From IMG/VR virus record IMGVR_UViG_3300042691_023183, positions 62,001-126,000 of that record: a DNA stretch of 64,000 nucleotides; one strand, given 5' to 3'. The first letter of the stretch is position 1, and every line of letters begins with the position of its first letter. This document shows, one piece after another, positions 57,862-64,000 of this stretch. Under the pieces are notes generated by a model. That model was given only the letters and a program-made list of their open reading frames with translations. It was not told the DNA's origin and did no database searches. Made by a program: the position numbers and the translations under genes. This DNA comes from a virus.

Positions 57862-59142
57862 TTAAGGTTTAAAATCTATATTTAGACGTTGTTCTTGTTC
57901 ACCAAAACGTGCGTAGTTTGTTCCCTTATAAAAGTTTGTAATACAATCAGGATTATTTATATCATATGCCCAATCAACTTTTCCTAGTTGTTCAATACGA
58001 CGTTTTATTTGATTTGAATAATAGTTTTGAATATAACGTACATGACGTAAAATATCACCATGGTACTTCCATCCCAATCCACCATTGCTCACTTTGGTAT
58101 TGACATTATAAAAATATTGTTCATAACAAAAATGATGTAAATGAACTATTTGTGTATTTAAAAATGTTCTTAACATTAATTCGTAGTCGTCTGCGCTATT
58201 CAAGTATCTATTATGACCACCAATCTTCATATATAAGTCTTTTTTCCAAGACTTTGGATGATTGAATAAACTCCACAATCTACGAATTGTTAATGGGTTA
58301 ACACTTGATGCACACGCGACTTTAATTTGTCTATCGTGATAAGGATGTTTTACATTGTAATATGTTCCATATCCCCAAGAAAATGTATCACCATCACCAT
58401 ACGTTATTTCTTCTTTACTTTCAAAATTCATTTCAACCCAATCGGCATAAACGAATCCACAATCTGGAAATTGTTTGTGTGTAAGTAATAATTTTTCCAA
58501 CGCGTCTTTTGTAAATGCATCGTCATGATCAAGTTCAACAATATAATTTGAAGAACAATTCATTGCTGCATTAAACTTATTATGACCAATACGGGAATAT
58601 TTGGATTGATTTAAATTTTTATTGATTGAAATTCTACTATCGGATTTCGCCAACGTTTTAACTATATCCCACGTTATATCATCAGTGGAATCATCATAAA
58701 TTGACCATTCCCAATTTTGGTGGGTTTGGTTTTTTAACGACTCATAAGCAACAAATATACGATCTTTAGTATTACATGTAACGGTGTATACTGACATCTT
58801 ATTTATTGAATTGTTGTTAATTATACTATTTTGAATATAACGTTTAAAAAACTCTTCAATAAAATACTTAATACCATAATATTTTAATTCTGAATTTGAA
58901 AGAAGATATAACTTCGATTTTAAATATCCACACGATTTTATAATTGGAAAATCTATGATGTTTCCAATAACAACGATGATATCTGGCTCCCAATTAACAT
59001 AAAATTCAAGGAAATTAGAATCATCAACAAATGTTGCTGTTTCTATTCCTGAATACTCTGATTGATACTTCGGATCTTGTGTACACAGTTCTAAATTATC
59101 CGAAATACCATATATTACCACCTTTATGATCTTTAAAGGCAT
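57862..59142 (-). CDS. GT2-type glycosyltransferase with extra N-terminal domain
   Basis: 426 residues. The N-terminal ~110 residues (KVVIYGISDNLELC) look like a separate small alpha/beta domain. A GT2 domain follows: VYTVTCNTKDRIFVAYESL, WSIYDDSTDDITWD and YIVELDHDDAF (DxD-like), then a helix-rich end. It starts 1 nt before the next gene, so it is co-transcribed. Confidence 0.8.
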   Translation of the reverse strand: MPLKIIKVVIYGISDNLELCTQDPKYQSEYSGIETATFVDDSNFLEFYVNWEPDIIVVIGNIIDFPIIKSCGYLKSKLYLLSNSELKYYGIKYFIEEFFKRYIQNSIINNNSINKMSVYTVTCNTKDRIFVAYESLKNQTHQNWEWSIYDDSTDDITWDIVKTLAKSDSRISINKNLNQSKYSRIGHNKFNAAMNCSSNYIVELDHDDAFTKDALEKLLLTHKQFPDCGFVYADWVEMNFESKEEITYGDGDTFSWGYGTYYNVKHPYHDRQIKVACASSVNPLTIRRLWSLFNHPKSWKKDLYMKIGGHNRYLNSADDYELMLRTFLNTQIVHLHHFCYEQYFYNVNTKVSNGGLGWKYHGDILRHVRYIQNYYSNQIKRRIEQLGKVDWAYDINNPDCITNFYKGTNYARFGEQEQRLNIDFKP

Positions 59143-59143
59143 A

Positions 59144-59713
59144 TCAATGTTCAGTATTAAAGAAAAAGACCTGAAAGAGTCTACCAGTTTCTAATGTTTT
59201 ACCAAAATAATCCCTACTCATGTGATACAATTGTCCCCTATACATTACTAGTCGATTAAATATATTGCCAAATGAATCGACTGTTTGCCACTTAGTAATA
59301 TCATTTCCATCCGATTCCACGTTTTTAACTAAATCTTCCGATAAGTCAGTAGAAGAATAAGCTCCCGTATCATTATGACGATATGTAGCAGTCCCCCCTG
59401 TTAATGGTGCATTCGGAGTTAAATAACATACTGCTGCCCATGTATTATGTGGATCGGCGTGAATCCATGATTTATCCCATGCATATGTTAATTGAAACGA
59501 CCCATTATATCCATCATCTGGAAATGATATAATATTACCTCCCGCATTATATACAATTCGCTGTAACGTATCCTGTATCGACATATTTAACATTGGAAGT
59601 GTACGTGCGCCGGGATAATTTCCCCTAGTTGAAAACTCCTGAGACAAAGCAAATCGTCTCACTTCATACGGATTTTCATAAAAGTCGTCAGTAATAATAA
59701 CATTTGTTTTCAT
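59144..59713 (-). CDS. 2-oxoglutarate/Fe(II)-oxygenase-fold protein (DUF6445-like)
   Basis: 189 residues. WIHADPHNTWAAVCYLTPN has the HxD pair. GGTATYRHNDTG and NRLVMYRGQLYHMSRDYFG provide the distal His and a possible oxoglutarate-binding Arg (GRLFQVFFFN). The pattern is that of DUF6445, a prolyl-hydroxylase-like fold. It might hydroxylate a protein or sugar; the substrate is unknown. It precedes two glycosyltransferases in one transcript. Confidence 0.7.
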   Translation of the reverse strand: MKTNVIITDDFYENPYEVRRFALSQEFSTRGNYPGARTLPMLNMSIQDTLQRIVYNAGGNIISFPDDGYNGSFQLTYAWDKSWIHADPHNTWAAVCYLTPNAPLTGGTATYRHNDTGAYSSTDLSEDLVKNVESDGNDITKWQTVDSFGNIFNRLVMYRGQLYHMSRDYFGKTLETGRLFQVFFFNTEH

Positions 59714-59720
59714 ATTTGAA

Positions 59721-59730
59721 TATAAATATT
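59721..59730 (-). promoter_or_regulatory. TATTTATA-type promoter box (minus)
   Basis: On the minus strand AATATTTATA, 7 nt before the ATG at 59713. Confidence 0.45.
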
Positions 59731-59732
59731 AT

Positions 59733-60290
59733 TTACTTGTCCTGACGTATTTTTTTAAATAGTTCATTTGCTTCATTATTATTAATGATTCGTCTAGAAC
59801 CTTTTGCATGTTTTTCACATACATTACGAATCCATCCACCACAAGTTGAACCAACGTCAACTGTGCTGCCACACTCTTCACATATATACTTAGTATGTGA
59901 TTCGTAAAAATCTACAATCGGAGTAATTCTATCATCTCCACCCATGTAGTAAAATCGAAGAGTTCCAAACTTTTCCTTTATTTGAACAGCAACCACTTGT
60001 GGAATAGGAGTTTGTTTAACACGTAGGTAGTTATAACGAGACTTCTTGTACAATGACATCAACTTCTTATACCAAGGAAGTTTGTTATAATGACGTTTCA
60101 AATTTTCATAATTGGTTTCACTGTAATCAATCATGGATTGAATGTCCGCAAACATTCTGTCTAAATGCAGAAACCATCCATCTTTACATTCGATTCCAAA
60201 CAGTCCATAACAATGTTCCTTGTTTTCGTCAGACTTTTTTAGAATCTTCGGATACTTTTTAACCAAATAACTTTCAAGTTCTTCGTTCAT
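59733..60290 (-). CDS. Phage protein with C-terminal zinc-ribbon
   Basis: 185 residues. WFLHLDRMFADIQSMIDYSE and KEKFGTLRFYYMG are motifs shared by many phage hypothetical proteins. Near the C-terminus ICEECGS and CGGWIRNVCEKH give two cysteine pairs, probably zinc. Function unknown. Confidence 0.6.
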   Translation of the reverse strand: MNEELESYLVKKYPKILKKSDENKEHCYGLFGIECKDGWFLHLDRMFADIQSMIDYSETNYENLKRHYNKLPWYKKLMSLYKKSRYNYLRVKQTPIPQVVAVQIKEKFGTLRFYYMGGDDRITPIVDFYESHTKYICEECGSTVDVGSTCGGWIRNVCEKHAKGSRRIINNNEANELFKKIRQDK

Positions 60291-60293
60291 ACT

Positions 60294-60500
60294 TTATACG
60301 TTAAATGTGTATGTTTGTGTATTTGCACTATCGAACGTAAACCCCTTGGGGTCCAAATTAATGTTACACAAGGCAGCGTTATCGATAATGGTCTGAATGT
60401 CATGTTCTACACGTTCAGAACTGAAACATTCGGTTGAAACCCATCCGTTCTTAAGAAGGTGAGCGAGAATTTGTTTTGCAGCGTAATTAGAGTTTGTCAT
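60294..60500 (-). CDS. Small protein of unknown function
   Basis: 68 residues starting MTNSNYAAKQILAHLLKNGW, with two cysteines. It overlaps the upstream gene by 14 nt and is 3 nt from the downstream one. No family recognised. Confidence 0.5.
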   Translation of the reverse strand: MTNSNYAAKQILAHLLKNGWVSTECFSSERVEHDIQTIIDNAALCNINLDPKGFTFDSANTQTYTFNV

Positions 60501-60762
60501 ATATTAGTTTTGTAAAGTTTTTCATCAATGCACTAATTGCATCAGTTTTTCCTTGTTCACGTCCCCTTTCATATGCATCTTCATTGATATGTCGGAACAA
60601 CACTCGAAAGTTGGTGACTTTTTGATGTTTATTAAGGTTGACAGAAACCACATCGGGATAGTCATATACAATAAGTGAAGTTTGACCGAGTATTGGTCTT
60701 GCAACAAAACCAATATCGGTCAAAAACTTGTGACTTTCTTCGTGTAACAATTGTGTAGTCAT
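60487..60762 (-). CDS. Small protein of unknown function
   Basis: 91 residues from ATG 60762. DIGFVARPILGQTSLIV and FRVLFRHINEDAYERG form a short beta region and a helix. A possible TTGAAT/TATATT promoter lies upstream, but with short spacing. Not recognised. Confidence 0.5.
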   Translation of the reverse strand: MTTQLLHEESHKFLTDIGFVARPILGQTSLIVYDYPDVVSVNLNKHQKVTNFRVLFRHINEDAYERGREQGKTDAISALMKNFTKLIYDKL

Positions 60763-60804
60763 ATAACCACTAATATATACCAGATCAGTCAACAATTCAA
60801 CTTA

Positions 60805-61446
60805 TTATAGTTCTTTAACGTGATGGTCTGCCTTACGAATGTTCTTGTTGTTCATGATACGAACAATATCATCAAACAACAAAGGAGTTGCATGACCATC
60901 CCAACCACAATCGAGAGTAAGGCCATCAGTACAATCAACTCGGGTTGATGGATAACTATAATGGCTATGTCCACACAACATGTAAGATCCCTCCTTCATG
61001 TTCTCCCATACAGCAATAGGAAAGTGGTTCATAACAACATACTTGCCCTTAATCAAACACTCATAGTGATAACCAAGAATACTCACGTTACGATACCTAT
61101 AAGGATATACCTCAATATCATCTCGTTGGTACTCTGTAGCAACCATCTGTCGATACATCTTGTAAATAGGATTTGGATGGTTACCCCAAATCAATTTGAT
61201 GTTTTGACACGTAATTTGACTTAGATATGCGTCAAACTGTTCTTCACTGGTATTAAGACAAAAGTCTCCCAACGAGAACAACACATCATCAGGGCCAACA
61301 AGTTCATTGATCTTGGCAATAACCCCACGATCATGTTCTTCAACACTGGAATACCCACGTTTACTCCAAATAAACGCTTTCTTATGTCCAAGATGTAGAT
61401 CACTAACAACCCAACACTTGACATCATTGTACTTTTCGATTCTCAT
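60805..61446 (-). CDS. Metallophosphoesterase (second copy in window)
   Basis: 213 residues. WVVSDLHLGH, VLFSLGDFCLNTSEEQ, LIWGNHPNP, VMNHFPIAVW and LCGHSHYSYPS give the two-metal set. It is distinct from the 39984-40724 enzyme: GNHP replaces GNHD, and the length is shorter. Substrate unknown. Confidence 0.85.
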   Translation of the reverse strand: MRIEKYNDVKCWVVSDLHLGHKKAFIWSKRGYSSVEEHDRGVIAKINELVGPDDVLFSLGDFCLNTSEEQFDAYLSQITCQNIKLIWGNHPNPIYKMYRQMVATEYQRDDIEVYPYRYRNVSILGYHYECLIKGKYVVMNHFPIAVWENMKEGSYMLCGHSHYSYPSTRVDCTDGLTLDCGWDGHATPLLFDDIVRIMNNKNIRKADHHVKEL

Positions 61447-61455
61447 GACAATAGT

Positions 61456-61971
61456 TTACTCCCGGTTCACAATAAACTCAATCAATTTCTCAACAAATTC
61501 ATCATAATCGGAATAATACTCCACAAAATGACGTTTGGGACTATTTTTAACGGTATCGACATAGGTATTGAGAATCATTTCAGTTTGATACTCCACATCA
61601 AATTTACGACGATACTCGGGTTCACAATAAATGAATATCTGTTGTCTATTTTCTTTAGTCAAATTACGTTCCAACGCCGCACCAAGCTCAAACAACGTAA
61701 TTGGTGCCAGAGTTTCATGACTAAAATAGAAAATAATGATATCAGCCTGATGTAGTTGATGATATTCCCAACTGATTTGTTCCGCACTTTCGTTTGGATC
61801 ACTCATGTTGAAATTTTCACGTCTAGGATTATAAACAGTACCATTACAAAACTTAATCCGATCAAATAGATTCTTTTGCCAATCTTTTGCACCTGTAATA
61901 CTACCAGCAAAAAACACTGACGGATACGGATTGTGAAAATTTTCGTAATTAGGTGCTTCAATGTATTTCAT
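61456..61971 (-). CDS. Nucleoside 2-deoxyribosyltransferase-like protein
   Basis: 171 residues from ATG 61971. SVFFAGSITGAKDWQKNLFD, YNPRRENFN, QISWEYHQLHQADIIIFYF and PITLFELGAALE match the Nuc_deoxyrib_tr_2 family, with the catalytic Glu in FELGA. It could cleave or exchange nucleobases, fitting nucleotide or NAD metabolism beside PRPP synthetase-like and NAMPT genes. It overlaps the upstream gene by 4 nt. Confidence 0.78.
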   Translation of the reverse strand: MKYIEAPNYENFHNPYPSVFFAGSITGAKDWQKNLFDRIKFCNGTVYNPRRENFNMSDPNESAEQISWEYHQLHQADIIIFYFSHETLAPITLFELGAALERNLTKENRQQIFIYCEPEYRRKFDVEYQTEMILNTYVDTVKNSPKRHFVEYYSDYDEFVEKLIEFIVNRE

Positions 61972-62429
61972 GACCAATTATCCTCCATAATTCTTTTCTC
62001 TTTGGTACCAATCGTCTTAGGATCAACTAAGGCATAATAAATCTCTTTCCAATCAGTTGTACCATCAAATCCAGCCTTATCATCAAGTAGGAAATTGAAG
62101 TAAAACTTATCATCAAAATTGCAAATCTCCGTGTTTTTACACCGATGATTACAGTTAATATCGTTAAACTGTAGATCAAATCGACTCGTAATATCCGCAA
62201 TTGCAGTATAGTGACTACTTGTCCATAGAATAGTTATATGTTCAGGGTGATTAAACAAATAATCAAGAGTTTCCTTTGCATACGGATATATTACAGCACC
62301 CTCGTTAAACTTATTATAAGTTCCCGTGATTATGGTATCGTGTAGGTCAATACACCAATACAGTTCTTTCCAATTACGTTCACGCTTTTGTTTGTAAACG
62401 TTCTGAATAATCTGAGTCCAAGTTTTCAT
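61968..62429 (-). CDS. HAD-like phosphatase
   Basis: 153 residues. YWCIDLHDTIITGTY is HAD motif I (DxHDT), ITILWTSSHY motif II, and FLLDDKAGFD the acidic motif IV. The phosphatase is likely small-molecule directed. It overlaps both neighbours by 4 nt in the NAD/nucleotide operon. It is unrelated to the remnant at 8091, apart from the superfamily. Confidence 0.75.
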   Translation of the reverse strand: MKTWTQIIQNVYKQKRERNWKELYWCIDLHDTIITGTYNKFNEGAVIYPYAKETLDYLFNHPEHITILWTSSHYTAIADITSRFDLQFNDINCNHRCKNTEICNFDDKFYFNFLLDDKAGFDGTTDWKEIYYALVDPKTIGTKEKRIMEDNWS

Positions 62430-63370
62430 ATGAAGAGTTCGCTCACACTTTCATTGTTATGAATACTATTGATAGCTTTAGCAAACAAATTGCTTACATC
62501 CAAAGACACAAATCGATCACCCCACTGATTTTCATGTAAAATATTAGCGGTGTTACTACACAGAAATTCATCAACAGTACCAGTATTAAAGGAACCGTCA
62601 AGTCGAGTAATGCCAGTCTTTGTAATACATCCATGTGTAACCGCACAAATAACCTTGTCAGCACCATTTTTCTTACACGCTTCCGCAGCCTGAATCAAAG
62701 TACCACAACTTTCAGTCAAATCATCAATAATAATCACGTTTTTACCGTTAACGTCACCAATGATGTTTTGAAGTTCAACCTTTACATCACTGATACGTTT
62801 CTTACTGATAAATCCAAAGTCAACACCCAAGGTTGTAGCGTACTTTTCAATACGTTTGACTGCACCAACGTCCGGTGCCATCAAAACCAAGTTACTCTTG
62901 TCAAATTTGGTACTAATATAGTTACCAAGAACAGGTTCAAACGTCAAGTGGTCAAACGGAAGGTTAGTGAATCCGCCCACCTGAGGTGAATGAAGATCCA
63001 TAGTGACCACACGATCAATACCACTCGCTTCAAATAGATCCAGAACCAATTTGGCAGTAATAGGAACTCTACTCTTATCCTTACGATCCTGACGTGCATA
63101 TCCAAAGTAAGGTACAACAGCAGTGATACGTTCGGCACTAGCACGACGTGCAGCGTCTGCCATGACCAACAACTCCATTAGATTTTCGTTGGCAGGATTG
63201 GTGATACCTTGAATAAGAAACACATCATTTCCACGGATATTGTCCTTGAATTGACAATAAGTTTCACCGCTTGGAAAACGGTGGTGGTAAATGTTACCAA
63301 GTTTCGTATGTAGATTATCTGCAATCCTCTTTGCCAAATTAAGATTGCTAGTTCCGCTAAAAATTTTCAT
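62426..63370 (-). CDS. PRPP-synthetase-like pyrophosphokinase (Prs or Adps)
   Basis: 314 residues from ATG 63370. FPSGETYCQFKDNIRG, PYFGYARQDRKDKSRVPIT, MDLHSPQVGGFTNLPFDHL and the pyrophosphate-binding VIIIDDLTESCGTLIQA are PRPP-synthetase landmarks. The PRPP-loop residues (LTESCGT instead of the usual MIDTAGT type) deviate. It directly precedes the HAD gene and follows the NAMPT gene, as in phage NAD-restoration pairs, so the phosphoribosyl acceptor may be ribose-5-P or ADP-ribose. Confidence 0.85.
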   Translation of the reverse strand: MKIFSGTSNLNLAKRIADNLHTKLGNIYHHRFPSGETYCQFKDNIRGNDVFLIQGITNPANENLMELLVMADAARRASAERITAVVPYFGYARQDRKDKSRVPITAKLVLDLFEASGIDRVVTMDLHSPQVGGFTNLPFDHLTFEPVLGNYISTKFDKSNLVLMAPDVGAVKRIEKYATTLGVDFGFISKKRISDVKVELQNIIGDVNGKNVIIIDDLTESCGTLIQAAEACKKNGADKVICAVTHGCITKTGITRLDGSFNTGTVDEFLCSNTANILHENQWGDRFVSLDVSNLFAKAINSIHNNESVSELFI

Positions 63371-63397
63371 AGATGTCATGGAGTAAAACGGTTTTAA

Positions 63398-63426
63398 AGG
63401 ATAACCGTAAACCTTCGTTTAGTCAA
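63398..63426 (-). promoter_or_regulatory. Sigma70-like promoter for Prs-like operon
   Basis: On the minus strand: TTGACT, 17 nt, TATCCT, then 27 nt to the ATG at 63370, starting right after the NAMPT stop. Confidence 0.45.
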
Positions 63427-64000
63427 TCACAAAGAAGCGTTCTTACGAACAGTAGCAAAGTCAACTTCCTTGACCAATTCGCCGTTATAAAAAACAACAT
63501 TCAGGTAATCCTCACCGGGATCGTTTTCATTAACGGTAACAAACTTACCATCGATCTTAGTCAACTTGAGACGACCCTTCTTGGAAGCCTTAGAAACGTC
63601 CTTGGGATTCTTCTGAATGTCATGCCACTGACCATCACGATACTGAGCACTACACTTGAAAGCACAACGCTGAGTATCACGATTGACCTTCTGCAACAAT
63701 CCACCACCCATACCAAAACAAGCAATGTTCTCAGTTGCAAATCCAGCCTTGGTAATGGCATACAGAATCTTCTTGATTCCTTCAATGTCAATACCATCAC
63801 CCCAAAGAACACGAACCTTTGGATTGATAACACAATAACCCCTGCTGTTAATAGTGCCACCGAAGTTATCCCAAAGATTGTACATGATCCAAACCATTTC
63901 CTCTTCGGGGGTAGGATGTTGAGGAGTAATACTGTCAGGACGAACCACAAACACACCGTCACGGGCAAGAATACGATCCTTGAACTTGTTTCCAATAATC
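63427..64000 (-). CDS. nadV: Nicotinamide phosphoribosyltransferase (NAMPT/NadV), C-terminal part
   Basis: About 191 codons are visible; the N-terminal part is beyond the window. VVRPDSITPQ, VRVLWGDGIDIEGIKK, FGMGGGLLQKVNRDTQ and FKCSAQYRDG align with the catalytic half of NAMPT. GKFVTVNEND and FATVRKNASL match its C-terminus. It makes NMN from nicotinamide and PRPP, or the NARP1-type ADP-ribosyl equivalent. Reading continues open to base 64000. Confidence 0.9.
   Translation of the reverse strand, partial: IIGNKFKDRILARDGVFVVRPDSITPQHPTPEEEMVWIMYNLWDNFGGTINSRGYCVINPKVRVLWGDGIDIEGIKKILYAITKAGFATENIACFGMGGGLLQKVNRDTQRCAFKCSAQYRDGQWHDIQKNPKDVSKASKKGRLKLTKIDGKFVTVNENDPGEDYLNVVFYNGELVKEVDFATVRKNASL

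Noticed and set aside
1-64000. CRISPR arrays, insertion sequences or rRNA genes
   Set aside because: No regularly spaced direct repeats, transposases with terminal inverted repeats or rRNA-like stretches were seen.

Overview
The window reads as part of a large, AT-rich tailed-phage genome with a T4-type replication module. The module contains a family B DNA polymerase with 3'-5' exonuclease, a sliding clamp, an RFC/gp44-like clamp loader, an SNF2-type helicase and a PD-(D/E)XK Fe-S nuclease. Around it are nucleotide-metabolism genes (dUTPase, thymidylate synthase, DHFR, PRPP-synthetase-like, NAMPT), RNA-repair genes and many small phage-type ORFs packed with 1-20 nt overlaps. Several products have lipoprotein or Sec signals (FecR-like, EF-hand, Asn/Gly-rich lipoprotein, a lipoprotein with a membrane segment), which points to a Gram-negative host. 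The FecR and EF-hand protein styles resemble Verrucomicrobiota/Planctomycetota, but that host guess is inference only.

Layout. 1-3.7 kb (minus): glycosyltransferases, one split by an in-frame stop, then dUTPase, a ribbon-helix-helix protein and the nuclease. 3.7-7.3 kb (plus): a FecR-like exported protein and DNA polymerase. 7.3-13.9 kb (plus): an accessory island between polymerase and clamp. It carries a glycosyltransferase, a HAD-phosphatase remnant, a RuBisCO-like protein (RLP), a sugar-type nucleotidyltransferase, a cupin, a methyltransferase, GT2, a GDPD-like protein, GT10 and GT25. 14-17 kb: clamp, clamp loader and small paralogues. 17-22.9 kb: a second glycosyltransferase island on both strands. 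23-30.8 kb: ArdC-like antirestriction/metallopeptidase, DUF5661-type proteins, a SleB-type wall hydrolase, a fibre-like protein and a lipoprotein. 30.8-37.3 kb: helicase, HNH-like protein, GDP-mannose dehydratase, IscU and another glycosyltransferase. 37.3-42.3 kb (minus): HNH, GIY-YIG, ClpP, phosphoesterase and nucleotidyltransferase. 42.3-45 kb: two facing low-complexity envelope proteins. 45-50.8 kb (minus): thyA, folA and an RNA-repair operon. 50.8-64 kb (mostly minus): EF-hand protein, fatty-acid-hydroxylase-like protein, second RNA ligase, a tRNA-like element, macro domain, glycosyltransferases, and an NAD-salvage pair cut by the window end.

The strongest candidate for something undescribed is the cluster at 8091-10473. 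It holds a phage-encoded RuBisCO-like protein that keeps the metal/carbamate signature but lacks the loop-6 lysine. It is translationally coupled to a nucleotidyltransferase and followed by a cupin, with a truncated HAD phosphatase just upstream. I read this as a possible route to an activated unusual sugar or polyol feeding the adjacent glycosyltransferases.

Two promoter styles recur. Sigma70-like TTGACA/TATAAT-type boxes precede nucleotide-metabolism, helicase and homing-type genes. A TATTTATA-type box lies 0-8 nt before start codons of virion and envelope genes. Many of these positions imply leaderless transcripts, and the two classes may correspond to early and late expression.
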